Assembly (NCBI GenBank): GCA_002418895.1
Contig: DIFA01000019.1
Coordinates: forward strand, 1 to 64,000
Direction: 5' to 3'
DNA from: Dehalococcoidia bacterium UBA5760
GTDB taxonomy: Bacteria > Chloroflexota > Dehalococcoidia > Dehalococcoidales > UBA5760
Length of the DNA: 64,000 nt
Under the pieces are notes generated by a model. That model worked only from the letters and a program-made list of their open reading frames with translations, searched no databases and was not told where the DNA came from. The position numbers were made by a program, and so were the translations under genes. Shown here piece by piece: positions 1 through 8,575 of this stretch. How positions within the stretch are numbered: the stretch's first letter is position 1; the number at the start of each line of letters is the position of its first letter.

Positions 1-340
1 CGGTCAGGTAAACATGATCCATACCAGCGGGAAGAACACCCGCCAGCTCATCACAGTACTCAATAGCCGGTATGTTGCTCGCTACCGGCGCTCCCGAAGA
101 GTAGTAGCAGAACTCGTTCATCTGCTTGGTGGCAGCCTCAATCAGCTTGGGGTGACAGTGGCCCAGGTTGCAGAGGTGAACACCACCGGAGGAAAAGTCG
201 AGATACTTGTTGCCATCAATGTCCCACAGATAGCAACCTTCCCCTTTGGTGAAGATGAAGTGGGGGGCTTCCGCCGGTGTCCCCAGCGGGTGGAACCAGT
301 GTGCCTGGTCCTTCTTGATTAACTCTTGCTTGGAAACCAT
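1..340 (-). CDS. Class III PLP-dependent aminotransferase, N-terminal part
   Basis: Only the first 113 codons are in the window; the gene runs off the left edge. The visible protein begins MVSKQELIKKDQAHWF and contains the class III aminotransferase N-terminal pattern: GEGCYLWDIDGNKYLDFSSG at about residues 33-52 and GHCHPKLIEAA at about 60-70. The PLP-binding lysine lies outside the window. The ATG at 340 is preceded by a strong AAGGAGGGT ribosome site. The family moves an amino group from an omega-amino donor to a keto acid. The opening (HWFHPLG before the conserved strand) looks more like general omega-aminotransferases than ArgD, so the nearby argF is weak support for an arginine role. 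The substrate cannot be told from this fragment. Confidence 0.85.
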   Translation of the reverse strand, partial: MVSKQELIKKDQAHWFHPLGTPAEAPHFIFTKGEGCYLWDIDGNKYLDFSSGGVHLCNLGHCHPKLIEAATKQMNEFCYYSSGAPVASNIPAIEYCDELAGVLPAGMDHVYLT

Positions 341-403
341 TCTTACCCTCCTTAACTTGGTCATTTATTGTTTTTCGATAATATATCCGCTATACCAAGA
401 ACC

Positions 404-433
404 ACTATACTCGACGGGTCTACAGAGTTTCAA
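404..433 (-). promoter_or_regulatory. Candidate proximal promoter of the aminotransferase
   Basis: On the minus strand TTGAAA (433-428) and TATAGT (409-404) are separated by 18 bases. It would start transcription near 397, about 57 bases before the start codon. Read by eye only. Confidence 0.45.
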
Positions 434-550
434 ACAGAAGAGACATCGAAGGACGTGTCTACTTATCGAACACCTTTATCAGCTGGGCGAATCATATGAA
501 TGTGTTTGCATCAGGATATCTCACGATAGATAAAATAAATTATCGTTGTG

Positions 551-579
551 ATATTACCAGCATCAAGCGATTTTGTCAA
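551..579 (-). promoter_or_regulatory. Candidate distal promoter of the aminotransferase
   Basis: On the minus strand a perfect TTGACA (579-574) is followed after 17 bases by TAATAT (556-551). This is the best sigma-70-like match in the region. The predicted start near 544 falls in an inverted repeat (ACGATA/TATCGT, 523-546), which could be an operator. Confidence 0.6.
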
Positions 580-617
580 TACATAACTTAACAATCTTAA
601 AAAATATCTTAATTTCG

Positions 618-626
618 TGGTATACT
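618..626 (+). promoter_or_regulatory. Extended -10 promoter of argF
   Basis: TGGTATACT gives a TATACT -10 box with the TGn extension. No good -35 box lies at the right distance. The predicted transcript starts near 633, downstream of the ATG at 627, which argues for the TTG start at 654 in argF. Confidence 0.5.
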
Positions 627-653
627 ATGGATTATAGAAAATGGGAGGATATT

Positions 654-1589
654 TTGCAGGGTAAAGATTTGCTTTCCGTATCTGATCTTAGCAGTGAAGA
701 TATTCATTCACTGATTCATGATGCTATCGATATGAAAAACAGGGGCCGGCTGACTTCACTTAACGGGAAGACACAGGCTCTCGTTTTTGAGAAGCCCTCC
801 CTAAGAACAAGGGTCAGTTTCGAAATGGCGATGCGGCAATTAGGCGGATCCTCTATCTACCTCTCACCGGCTGAGGTTGGTATGGGCAAACGCGAGTCCG
901 TAGCCGATGTAGCTCGTGTGCTCTGTCGCTATGTAGATGTTATTACCGCCCGTACCTATACTCACCGGACACTCGAGGTTATGGCCAGCTACGCCGACGT
1001 ACCTGTAATAAATGCCCTGTCGGATCTGGAGCACCCCTGTCAGGCTCTGACCGACCTGCTTACTATTTATGAAAAGAAGGGGACGCTGGGCTGCTTGACA
1101 CTGGCCTTTGTCGGTGATGGTAATAACGTATCACAGAGCCTGATGCTGGCTGCTGCGATGGTAGGGATGAAATTCAGGATTGCTTCCCCACCCGGTTACC
1201 GGATTAATGAAGAGATACTATACCTGGCCCAGGGCTATGCACTCGAAAGCGGAGCAGAGGTATTATGTGTCGAAGAGCCTCAGCAGGCGGTAAGCGGGGC
1301 AGACGTTGTTTATACCGATGTCTGGACGAGTATGGGACAGGAGAACGAGGCGGATCAGCGTCTTAAAGCATTTTCAGGATATCAGGTAGACGATAAACTG
1401 CTCTCGCTGGCTAAGGAGGATGCCATATTCATGCACCCCCTACCGCTACACCGGGACGAGGAGGTATCGGCAAGCATTCCGGATAGCCCCCGGTCGGTTA
1501 TCTTCGACCAGGCCGAGAACAGGATGCATATGCAGAAGGCACTGCTGGCGATGATGCTGGGGGCACAGGAGATACCGCTGCCCGGTTGA
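654..1589 (+). CDS. argF: Ornithine carbamoyltransferase
   Basis: This enzyme joins carbamoyl phosphate to ornithine to make citrulline in arginine synthesis. With a TTG start at 654 the protein is 311 residues, the usual length. The start follows GGGAGG by 7 bases and lies inside the transcript predicted from the extended -10 box; an in-frame ATG at 627 would precede the RNA. Visible motifs are the carbamoyl-phosphate loop SLRTR (49-53), HPCQ (127-130), VGDGNNVSQS (153-162) and the ornithine loop DVWTSMGQE (222-230). One oddity: the usual HCLP motif reads HPLP (261-264), so the conserved cysteine is a proline, as in aspartate carbamoyltransferases. The SMG loop still favours an ornithine-type enzyme, but an acylated ornithine substrate is possible. 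Confidence 0.88.
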   Translation: MQGKDLLSVSDLSSEDIHSLIHDAIDMKNRGRLTSLNGKTQALVFEKPSLRTRVSFEMAMRQLGGSSIYLSPAEVGMGKRESVADVARVLCRYVDVITARTYTHRTLEVMASYADVPVINALSDLEHPCQALTDLLTIYEKKGTLGCLTLAFVGDGNNVSQSLMLAAAMVGMKFRIASPPGYRINEEILYLAQGYALESGAEVLCVEEPQQAVSGADVVYTDVWTSMGQENEADQRLKAFSGYQVDDKLLSLAKEDAIFMHPLPLHRDEEVSASIPDSPRSVIFDQAENRMHMQKALLAMMLGAQEIPLPG

Positions 1590-1610
1590 CGTTAAGAGGA
1601 CAACATAATT

Positions 1611-2270
1611 ATGAATGTACCTAAAAGCATAACAAACTGGATATGGTGCCCTATTATCATCACCGTACTGGCACTGGTTGCTCTCAGTTACGATTGGCCG
1701 ATATCAGCTATGGCACCAGTGCTGATTACTCTTCTGGTTATCGGGCTGACGCTATCCATCAGCGGGGCCAGAAAGAAGGAGCTGGAGCTTTCCTTATTGA
1801 AATTGAGGCAGATAGCAGGCTACTTCAGCCGCCGGTTTATGGGTGAGTCCTCACTTTCCATCTTTGCTATTATCGATAGCCTGTTCAGGGTTGATAACCC
1901 ACGGTTATGGGACTGGGCACGGGCATGCGATATGTCACGGAGGATATTTAACACCTGGTGCAAGAGCTTTCAGGATAGGGTGGAAAGCGATGTCCGAAGC
2001 GGTCAACTTGAAACCTATCTGCACACCTATCTCAATGAGCTGTGGCTGATGAATAACCATTATAATGAATTTACCGAGCAGTTTTATGAGATAGCGGAGA
2101 AGGTTGTACTGCCCCGCGAGACAACGGAGCAGTACAATCGATTTGTTATGGAATATAATGCCTTTGCACAGGAGTTCCGGGATAATATCAGTCACCTCAA
2201 GAAGATTACCCGGACTGAAATTGAGCCTCCCAGTGTCAGGTTCGCCAAAGAGCTGCCCTTAGCGGAGTGA
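1611..2270 (+). CDS. Small membrane protein of unknown function
   Basis: I do not recognise this 219-residue protein. It starts 21 bases after argF, behind an AGAGGA ribosome site, so it is probably co-transcribed. Two hydrophobic segments near residues 10-28 and 33-51 suggest two membrane helices. The remaining ~165 residues are hydrophilic and look helical, rich in aromatic and charged residues, and would lie on one face of the membrane. No catalytic motif, cysteine pair or nucleotide-binding loop is seen. It may be lineage-specific. Confidence 0.65.
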   Translation: MNVPKSITNWIWCPIIITVLALVALSYDWPISAMAPVLITLLVIGLTLSISGARKKELELSLLKLRQIAGYFSRRFMGESSLSIFAIIDSLFRVDNPRLWDWARACDMSRRIFNTWCKSFQDRVESDVRSGQLETYLHTYLNELWLMNNHYNEFTEQFYEIAEKVVLPRETTEQYNRFVMEYNAFAQEFRDNISHLKKITRTEIEPPSVRFAKELPLAE

Positions 2271-2300
2271 TAACGGCATTATCGATTAACATTCACGCGT

Positions 2301-2327
2301 CCCCCTCTCTTATCGTAAGGGAGGGGG
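2301..2327. repeat. Palindromic hairpin upstream of der
   Basis: A 12-bp stem (CCCCCTCTCTTA / TAAGGGAGGGGG, one G-U pair) closes on a TCG loop. It lies between the membrane-protein stop and the der ribosome site. No T-run follows, so it is not a standard terminator; RNA processing or a dispersed repeat fits better. It resembles the hairpins at 6604-6638 and 21009-21029. Confidence 0.7.
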
Positions 2328-2355
2328 AAAATATTAATAGGGAGAGACGAGGTAA

Positions 2356-3672
2356 TTGAGTGCTCGGAAGCCTGTAGTCGCTATTGTGGGCAGGCAAAAT
2401 GTGGGTAAGTCTACCCTCTTCAATCGCCTGGCGGGTAGGCCGATAGCTATTGTAGATGATTTCCCGGGGACAACACGTGACCGGATACTGGCCAATGTCT
2501 CCTATCCAGGGGGCGAGTTCATCCTGGTTGATACCGGCGGACTGGAACTAAACCCTGATTCTGCTATGGCCAGGGAGGTTAATGAACAGGTCGCAACAGC
2601 TATTAAAGAGGCTGATGTTATCATTATGCTGCTGGATTGCAGGGACGGCGTTATCTCTACCGATCTGGAGATAGCGGATAGCCTTCGAAAGACAGGTAAC
2701 CCGGTAATACTAGCGGCCAATAAGGCAGACAATGCCAAATCCGAGATCATGGTTGCAGAGTTCTACCAACTCGGTTTGGGCGAACCAATGGCAATTAGCG
2801 CCTATCATGGCCGGGGCATAGCCGATTTACTGGATAGGATTATCCGGTTGTTACCGACACCGTCACCGATTGAGCCTGAGCCGGAAGCGATTAAGGTAGC
2901 TATTGTCGGCCGCCCCAATGTGGGCAAATCGACACTACTTAATACCATTCTGGGGAGTGCGCGGGCTATTGTGGATGATACTCCGGGTACCACCCGTGAC
3001 GCTATCGACACTCTGGTTGACTTAGACGGGGCAAGTGTGCTACTTATTGATACAGGTGGTATCAGGCGTCGGGGCCGGATAGAGGGAGGGGTAGAGCGCT
3101 ACAGCGTAATCCGCGCTCTGCGTGCTATTGACCGTGCCGATATTGCCCTGCTGGTCCTTGACGCCACGGAACTGGTAACAGCTCAGGATATGCATATTGC
3201 AGGATATATCCGCCAGGCTTACAAGGGGATTATGCTGCTGGTTAATAAATGGGACAGGATTGAAGGCGGGAGCACCGCTGATTTCAGCCGGTATGTGAAA
3301 GGCTGTTTCAAGTTTGTGGATTATGCGCCATTGCTTCATACTTCAGCCCGGCTGGGATGGGGTGTAGATAAGATAATGCCACAATTGCTTGGGATATATC
3401 AGGAGAGGCTGAAGAGATTACCCACCGCTGTCGTTAACAGTATTATCCAGCGGGCAGTCGCCGCCCATAGCTTACCCCGTAAGGGTAATCTCCAGCTAAA
3501 GGTTCTCTACGTGACTCAGGCGGAGGTGAATCCGCCGACCTTTGTCTTTTTCGTTAACGACCCTCACCTGATACATTTCTCATATCAACGCTATCTTGAA
3601 AATAGGTTACGTCAGTCATTCGGCTTCATGGGCACGCCGATCCGCTTTGTTTTTAAAGCAAGAGGGGCATAA
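2356..3672 (+). CDS. der: Ribosome-assembly GTPase Der (EngA)
   Basis: Der is an essential GTPase with two G domains in tandem that helps mature the 50S ribosomal subunit. The 438-residue length is normal. Domain 1 shows GRQNVGKST (12-20), TTRD (39-42), DTGG (59-62) and NKAD (122-125). Domain 2 shows GRPNVGKST (185-193), TTRD (212-215), DTGG (232-235) and NKWD (297-300). A KH-like domain fills the C-terminus. Domain 1 has Gln where Pro is usual in the P-loop lead-in (GRQN). The start is TTG, preceded by a GAGG-type site. The stop overlaps the plsY start by one base, so the two are coupled. Confidence 0.97.
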   Translation: MSARKPVVAIVGRQNVGKSTLFNRLAGRPIAIVDDFPGTTRDRILANVSYPGGEFILVDTGGLELNPDSAMAREVNEQVATAIKEADVIIMLLDCRDGVISTDLEIADSLRKTGNPVILAANKADNAKSEIMVAEFYQLGLGEPMAISAYHGRGIADLLDRIIRLLPTPSPIEPEPEAIKVAIVGRPNVGKSTLLNTILGSARAIVDDTPGTTRDAIDTLVDLDGASVLLIDTGGIRRRGRIEGGVERYSVIRALRAIDRADIALLVLDATELVTAQDMHIAGYIRQAYKGIMLLVNKWDRIEGGSTADFSRYVKGCFKFVDYAPLLHTSARLGWGVDKIMPQLLGIYQERLKRLPTAVVNSIIQRAVAAHSLPRKGNLQLKVLYVTQAEVNPPTFVFFVNDPHLIHFSYQRYLENRLRQSFGFMGTPIRFVFKARGA

Positions 3673-4322
3673 TGATAATTACCAAGTTTATTATAGTAGC
3701 GGTAGTCGGTTATCTTCTGGGGTCGATTCCGTTTGGTTTGCTGGTGACCAGAAAGATGACCGGCGTTGACGTCAGAAACAGGGGTAGCGGCAAACTGGGA
3801 GCGACCAACGTCCTGCGGACCGCCGGTCGCAAGGCAGCAGCCATTGTTTTCTGCCTTGACCTGCTGAAAGGCTCAATGGCAGTAATAATTGCCGGCCTGA
3901 TATTCGGTCGGGACTATCTGGTGATAGGTAATTTTGCCTGGGGGATGCTGGTCGCCCAGGTCATTGCCGCATTATCAGCTATGGTTGGGCATAGCTGGTC
4001 GGTATTTCTTAAATTTCGTGGCGGAGGGCGTGGCGTCGCCACCTTTTTCGGCGGGCTGGTTGCCCTTTTTCCACCGGCGGCACTCATCGGTGGCGAAGTC
4101 TTCATTATTGGTGCCGGACTAACCAGGTTTGTTTCTCTGGCTTCCATTGCTGCTGCGGTTAGTACCTATTGCGTATTTATTCCCTTGACCATCATCAATA
4201 AATTCCCTATCGAGTATCTCATTTATGTCTTAGCCGGCACCATAGTCATTATTGCGATGCACCGGGGTAACATAAGCCGCTTGCTGGCAGGCAAGGAACG
4301 CAAGCTGGGCGATAAGGCTTAA
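3672..4322 (+). CDS. plsY: Acyl-phosphate:glycerol-3-phosphate acyltransferase PlsY
   Basis: PlsY is a membrane enzyme that moves an acyl group from acyl phosphate to glycerol-3-phosphate, the first step of phospholipid synthesis. The 216-residue protein is highly hydrophobic, with about five to seven membrane segments. Family motifs are GSIPFG (17-22), GSGKLGATNVLR (38-49) and FRGGGRGVATFFGG (115-128). In the commonest family sequences the second reads GSGNIGATN and the third KGGKGVAT, so this copy has conservative changes. It overlaps der by one base and is followed by gpsA, which makes its substrate. Confidence 0.93.
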   Translation: MIITKFIIVAVVGYLLGSIPFGLLVTRKMTGVDVRNRGSGKLGATNVLRTAGRKAAAIVFCLDLLKGSMAVIIAGLIFGRDYLVIGNFAWGMLVAQVIAALSAMVGHSWSVFLKFRGGGRGVATFFGGLVALFPPAALIGGEVFIIGAGLTRFVSLASIAAAVSTYCVFIPLTIINKFPIEYLIYVLAGTIVIIAMHRGNISRLLAGKERKLGDKA

Positions 4323-4393
4323 GATAAAGGAATTGCCTTAGCGGTATCATATAAGAGCTTTTCTTTTGGTAGAAATAATCAAGGGGTAAGCAT

Positions 4394-5446
4394 ATGTCCC
4401 GGATTGCTATTATCGGTACCACCACCTGGGGAAAAACGCTGTGTGTAATTCTGGCTAATAATGGACTGGAGGTCAGTCTATGGGCTCGGACCGAGCAGGA
4501 GGCCATTAAGCTCCGGAATGAGGGACCCAACCCGAACCTGTTTCCCGGTGGCAGCTTTCCCGACCGGGTATTCATTACCAGTATTCTCGGTAAGGCCTTG
4601 ACTGAAACAGAAGCAGTAATACTAGCCGTACCATCTCAAACAATGAGAGATAATATCCGGCTGGCCGGAAAATATCTTAGCAGTTCAATGCTGGTGGTGA
4701 GTGCTGCTAAGGGGCTGGAGCTGATCACCAACAAGCGTATGTCGCAGGTAATTGCCGAGGAGATAGCTAATAATTTACGGCCTAATATCTGTGTACTATC
4801 CGGGCCAAATCTGTCCTGTGAGGTTATCCGCAACCTACCGGCAGCCACCGTAGTAGCTGCCGAAAGCGAGGCCATTGCCGCAAGAGCACGCCGGCTGCTT
4901 ACCAGCCCCGGTTTTTGTGTTTATACCAACACCGATGTTACCGGTGTCGAACTAGGCGGCGCACTAAAGAACATCATAGCTCTGGGCGCGGGTATGGTTG
5001 ACGGATTGGGTTTTGGCGATAATACCCGGGCAGCTTTTATCACCCGGGGGCTTACCGAGATAGCAGCCCTCGGTGTTGCTCTCGGCGCCAATCCGCTTAC
5101 GTTTTCCGGCTTAGCCGGTCTGGGAGATTTGATAGCAACCTGCACCAGTACACTAAGCCGTAACCACCATGTCGGAGTCGAACTGGCTAAGGGGCACTCA
5201 CTCGATGAGATAACCAGATCGATGACGGCTGTGGCAGAGGGGGTAAACACTACTATCGGTGCCAGGAATCTGGCCCGGCAGCTCGGCTTGGGGATGCCGG
5301 TTACAGAAAAGATCTACCAGGTCTTATTTGAAGGGGCTGCTCCCCATCAAATTGTAGCCGAAGTGGTATCGGTTCAAGCCAGTCATGAGTTAGACGGGCA
5401 TAACTGGGAGCTCTTTTCCTTTTCCAACCACCGTAACCATACCTGA
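4394..5446 (+). CDS. gpsA: NAD(P)-dependent glycerol-3-phosphate dehydrogenase
   Basis: GpsA reduces dihydroxyacetone phosphate to sn-glycerol-3-phosphate for phospholipid synthesis; it sits directly after plsY, which uses the product. The 350-residue protein has the Rossmann start IIGTTTWGKTL (6-16), SGPN (136-139) and the catalytic lysine region GALKNIIALGAG (189-200; K192), then GFGDNTRAAFITRG (206-219). The usual GxGxxG nucleotide loop reads GTTTWG, so the middle glycine is absent. The ATG start is preceded by AAGGGG. Length and all other signatures are normal. Confidence 0.94.
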   Translation: MSRIAIIGTTTWGKTLCVILANNGLEVSLWARTEQEAIKLRNEGPNPNLFPGGSFPDRVFITSILGKALTETEAVILAVPSQTMRDNIRLAGKYLSSSMLVVSAAKGLELITNKRMSQVIAEEIANNLRPNICVLSGPNLSCEVIRNLPAATVVAAESEAIAARARRLLTSPGFCVYTNTDVTGVELGGALKNIIALGAGMVDGLGFGDNTRAAFITRGLTEIAALGVALGANPLTFSGLAGLGDLIATCTSTLSRNHHVGVELAKGHSLDEITRSMTAVAEGVNTTIGARNLARQLGLGMPVTEKIYQVLFEGAAPHQIVAEVVSVQASHELDGHNWELFSFSNHRNHT

Positions 5447-5509
5447 TGTTTGACCGCTCGCCGGGGATACCAGCCAAAACAATTCTATATACCAAGGGAG
5501 TATCCTTAC

Positions 5510-6586
5510 TTACTGTCTGTCGGGAAGAGGTTTAAACGTTTCCGCCAGCTCTTCGAATAGTTGACGTTGCCTCTTAGTTAATGTATCAGGGGTAACCACT
5601 TTCAGTTCGACGAACTGATCACCGCGTCCTCTTCGTTGAAGGTGTGGTATACCTTTGTTCTTAAGCTTAAAGACCTGGCCTGTCTGGCTACCGGCCGGTA
5701 TCTTAATGGTTACCTTACCCTCAAGGGTAGGCACCTCCACTTCAGCACCCAGAGCCGCATGAGCAAAATTGATCGGCAACTCATACTTCAGATCATTACC
5801 ATCACGAATAAAGAACTCATGACGACTAACTGCTAGAGTAACGTAAAGATCACCGGGGCGGCCACCCCTCTCCCCGACCTCACCTTCACCGCTCAAACGT
5901 ATTTGAGTTCCGTTATCAACCCCAGCCGGGACCTTGACCATGATATTACGCTGCCGTTTTTCCTTACCCTGCCCCCGGCACTGGGGACAGGGATCGGTAA
6001 TGATTCTACCCTCACCATGACATTGAGGACAGGGAGCAATATTGGTAAAACTGCCAAAGATACTTTGCTGGGTACGCCGAACTTGACCGCTGCCATTACA
6101 ATTGGGGCATCTGGCGGGCTGGCTACCTGTCCTGCAACCGGTACCCTGGCACTGAGAGCAGCTCTCAGTGCGCATAATGCTAATATCCTTTTCACAACCA
6201 AAGGCAGCTTCTTCGAAAGTGATGGGAATATTGTAGCTCAGATCAGCACCGCGCTGGGGTCCCTGACGGGTAGTTGTGGTAGCTCCGCTAAAGAATGCAT
6301 CAAAGATATCCCCGAAACCGTTGAAACCAAATCCCTCAAAGCCACGCCCGAAGAACCCCTCGGTAGCACCGTGCCCGAAACGGTTATAGGCAGCGCGTTT
6401 CTCACGATCTGAGAGGACTTCATAGGCCTCATTTATCTCCTTGAACTTATCACCGGTGCCGCTGTCACTATGGTTATGATCAGGGTGATACTTGAAGGCC
6501 AGTTTACGAAAAGCCTTTCGTATCTCTTCATCGGTAGCATCCCTATTAACACCAAGGACTTCATAGTAGTCCCGCTTTGTTGACAT
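5510..6586 (-). CDS. dnaJ: Chaperone DnaJ (Hsp40)
   Basis: DnaJ delivers unfolded proteins to DnaK and stimulates its ATPase. The 358-residue protein has the J domain with HPD at 34-36, a Gly/Phe region (about 75-100), four CxxCxGxG zinc repeats (143-150, 160-167, 186-193, 200-207), and the C-terminal substrate domains. I start it at the second ATG (6586, [12 protein letters not shown]), where DnaJ homology begins; an ATG nine codons upstream lies inside a hairpin arm and adds non-conserved residues. It is the last gene of the hrcA operon. Confidence 0.97.
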   Translation of the reverse strand: MSTKRDYYEVLGVNRDATDEEIRKAFRKLAFKYHPDHNHSDSGTGDKFKEINEAYEVLSDREKRAAYNRFGHGATEGFFGRGFEGFGFNGFGDIFDAFFSGATTTTRQGPQRGADLSYNIPITFEEAAFGCEKDISIMRTESCSQCQGTGCRTGSQPARCPNCNGSGQVRRTQQSIFGSFTNIAPCPQCHGEGRIITDPCPQCRGQGKEKRQRNIMVKVPAGVDNGTQIRLSGEGEVGERGGRPGDLYVTLAVSRHEFFIRDGNDLKYELPINFAHAALGAEVEVPTLEGKVTIKIPAGSQTGQVFKLKNKGIPHLQRRGRGDQFVELKVVTPDTLTKRQRQLFEELAETFKPLPDRQ

Positions 6587-6603
6587 ATTACAATCTAAAC
6601 CTC

Positions 6604-6638
6604 GTTCCCCCATTTTCTTAGTAAGAAAATGGGGGAAC
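6604..6638. repeat. Perfect 17-bp hairpin between dnaK and dnaJ
   Basis: GTTCCCCCATTTTCTTA (6604-6620) and its exact complement (6622-6638) flank a single base. In the heat-shock operon RNA this forms a strong stem directly before the dnaJ ribosome site. There is no T-run, so transcript processing, stabilisation of the dnaK message, or tuning of dnaJ translation is more likely than termination. It shares the C5...CTTA/TAAG...G5 pattern with the hairpin at 2301-2327. Confidence 0.8.
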
Positions 6639-6662
6639 CATATATTAATATATTAGACTACG

Positions 6663-8570
6663 TTAGACTTCGCGGAATTCCCCTTCTACAGTACCTTCAT
6701 CTTCACCTTTACCCTGCGGTGCCTCGCTGTCGGGCGGGGGCGACTGAGCACCCGTCGGTGGCGGTGGTTGCTGTTGATAGACGGCAGACCCTATCTTCTG
6801 CATTACATTATTTAATTCCTGTGTCGCCTGACGTATAGCCTCGATATCGGTTCCCTGCAGTGCTGAGCGAACAGCGGCTATTTTGCCTTCTCCCTCCTGA
6901 TTCAGATCGGAAGGGATCTTATCCTTATGCTCCCGCAACGTTTTTTCGGCAGTATAGGCCAGCGTGTCAGCGCTGTTGCGTGCCTCTATCTCTTCCCGCC
7001 GCCGGGTGTCTTCAGCGGCATGTGTTTCGGCATCCCTCTGCATCCGCTCTACGTCTCCCTTCGAAAGCCCGCTGGAGGCGGTAATAGTAATCTTCTGTTC
7101 ACGACCAGTGCCCTTATCATGAGCTTTGACATTGAGGATACCATTAGCATCGATATCAAAGGTAACCTCAATCTGGGGTATTCCCCTTGGCGCCGGGAGA
7201 ATACCATCAAGAATAAAACGCCCCAGGGTTCTATTGTCGCTCGCCATCGGACGTTCTCCCTGGAGCACATGAATCTCAACCGTAGACTGGTTGTCAGCCG
7301 CCGTAGAGAAAACCTGGCTCTTTGAAGTCGGGATGGTAGTATTACGCGGGATGAGCGGAGTAGCTACAGAACCCAGAGTCTCAATACCAAGGGTAAGCGG
7401 AGTAACATCAAGCAGCAACACATCTTTGACCTCACCCTTAAGGACTCCGGCCTGGATAGCGGCGCCGATAGCTACTACCTCATCAGGATTAACCCCTTTA
7501 TGTGGTTCCTTACCAAAGAACTGCTTCACCTTATCGTTGACCAGAGGCATTCTAGTCTGCCCACCGACCATAACAACTTCATCAATCTGGGATACGGTCT
7601 TTTCGGCATCCTGAAGGGCCTGACGGCAGGGGCCCATAGTCTTATCTACCAGATCCATGACCAGTTGCTCCAGTTTAGCCCTGGTAAGATTAATGCTAAG
7701 GTGCTTGGGACCACTGGCATCGGCGGTGATGAAGGGAAGGTTTACCTCAGTCTGCTGGAGAGTAGATAGCTCACACTTAGCCTTTTCAGCAGCCTCCTTC
7801 AACCGCTGAAGAGCCATTTTATCCTGCTTGAGATCTACCCCCTGCTCGCGCTTGAATTCATTGCACAACCAGTCGATAATCCTCTGGTCGAAGTCGTCAC
7901 CACCGAGGTGGGTATCACCATTAGTAGACTTGACGTGGAAAGTACCTTCACCCAATTCCAGGATGGATATATCAAAGGTACCGCCTCCAAGATCGTAGAC
8001 GGCTATGGTCTCATCTTCCTTCTTATCCATTCCATAGGCCAGAGCAGCCGCAGTTGGCTCATTAATTATCCTGAGCACATCCAGTCCGGCTATCTTACCG
8101 GCATCCTTGGTTGCCTGACGCTGGCTGTCGTTGAAATAGGCTGGTACCGTGATTACTGCTTCCGTAACCTTTTCGCCAAGATAGGCTTCCGCATCAACCT
8201 TGAGTTTTTGCAGAATCATCGCCGAAATTTCTGCCGGGCTATAATCTTTATCACCCATCTTGACATTAGCATCACCGTTGGCTGCTTTAGTTATCTTATA
8301 CGGCAACAACTTCTTATCATACTCTACGCTGGGTTCATCAAACCGGCGTCCCATCAATCGTTTGATACTGAAGACCGTGTTTTCCGAGTTAGTGATAGCC
8401 TGTCGCCTGGCTACCTGTCCTACCAGTCGTTCACCGGACTTACTTACTGCCACTACTGAAGGAGTAGTACGTCCCCCCTCGGAATTAGGGATGACCTTCG
8501 GTTCTCCTCCTTCCATTACCGCAACGCAAGAAAAAGTTGTACCTAAGTCAATTCCGATAACCTTTCCCAT
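6663..8570 (-). CDS. dnaK: Chaperone DnaK (Hsp70)
   Basis: DnaK is the ATP-driven folding chaperone. The 635-residue protein opens with [18 protein letters not shown] (phosphate-1 loop), carries [15 protein letters not shown] (phosphate-2) and the linker [15 protein letters not shown], followed by the substrate-binding domain and a Pro/Gln/Glu-rich tail ending EGEFREV. The start is ATG at 8570, preceded by GGAGGAAT. It sits 5 bases after grpE. Expression should follow the CIRCE operator upstream of hrcA; no second CIRCE is seen before dnaK. Confidence 0.98.
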   Translation of the reverse strand: MGKVIGIDLGTTFSCVAVMEGGEPKVIPNSEGGRTTPSVVAVSKSGERLVGQVARRQAITNSENTVFSIKRLMGRRFDEPSVEYDKKLLPYKITKAANGDANVKMGDKDYSPAEISAMILQKLKVDAEAYLGEKVTEAVITVPAYFNDSQRQATKDAGKIAGLDVLRIINEPTAAALAYGMDKKEDETIAVYDLGGGTFDISILELGEGTFHVKSTNGDTHLGGDDFDQRIIDWLCNEFKREQGVDLKQDKMALQRLKEAAEKAKCELSTLQQTEVNLPFITADASGPKHLSINLTRAKLEQLVMDLVDKTMGPCRQALQDAEKTVSQIDEVVMVGGQTRMPLVNDKVKQFFGKEPHKGVNPDEVVAIGAAIQAGVLKGEVKDVLLLDVTPLTLGIETLGSVATPLIPRNTTIPTSKSQVFSTAADNQSTVEIHVLQGERPMASDNRTLGRFILDGILPAPRGIPQIEVTFDIDANGILNVKAHDKGTGREQKITITASSGLSKGDVERMQRDAETHAAEDTRRREEIEARNSADTLAYTAEKTLREHKDKIPSDLNQEGEGKIAAVRSALQGTDIEAIRQATQELNNVMQKIGSAVYQQQPPPPTGAQSPPPDSEAPQGKGEDEGTVEGEFREV

Positions 8571-8575
8571 GGTAT

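Larger units (their letters stand above)
341..653. other. Divergent intergenic region between the aminotransferase and argF
   Basis: This 313-base AT-rich stretch carries no convincing gene. It holds two candidate leftward promoters for the aminotransferase and one rightward extended -10 promoter for argF. If the upstream leftward promoter is used, the aminotransferase mRNA has an untranslated leader of roughly 200 bases. I do not recognise a known riboswitch in that leader. An inverted repeat ACGATA-N12-TATCGT (523-546) sits just downstream of the upstream leftward -10 box, where a repressor could bind. Confidence 0.6.

Noticed and set aside
1..340. Naming the partial aminotransferase argD
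   Set aside because: argF lies next to it, but the visible N-terminus fits general class III aminotransferases at least as well and the gene is divergently transcribed.
7908..8459. A 183-codon open frame opposite dnaK
   Set aside because: Long antisense frames opposite dnaK are a common artefact of codon bias; no ribosome site or motif was seen.
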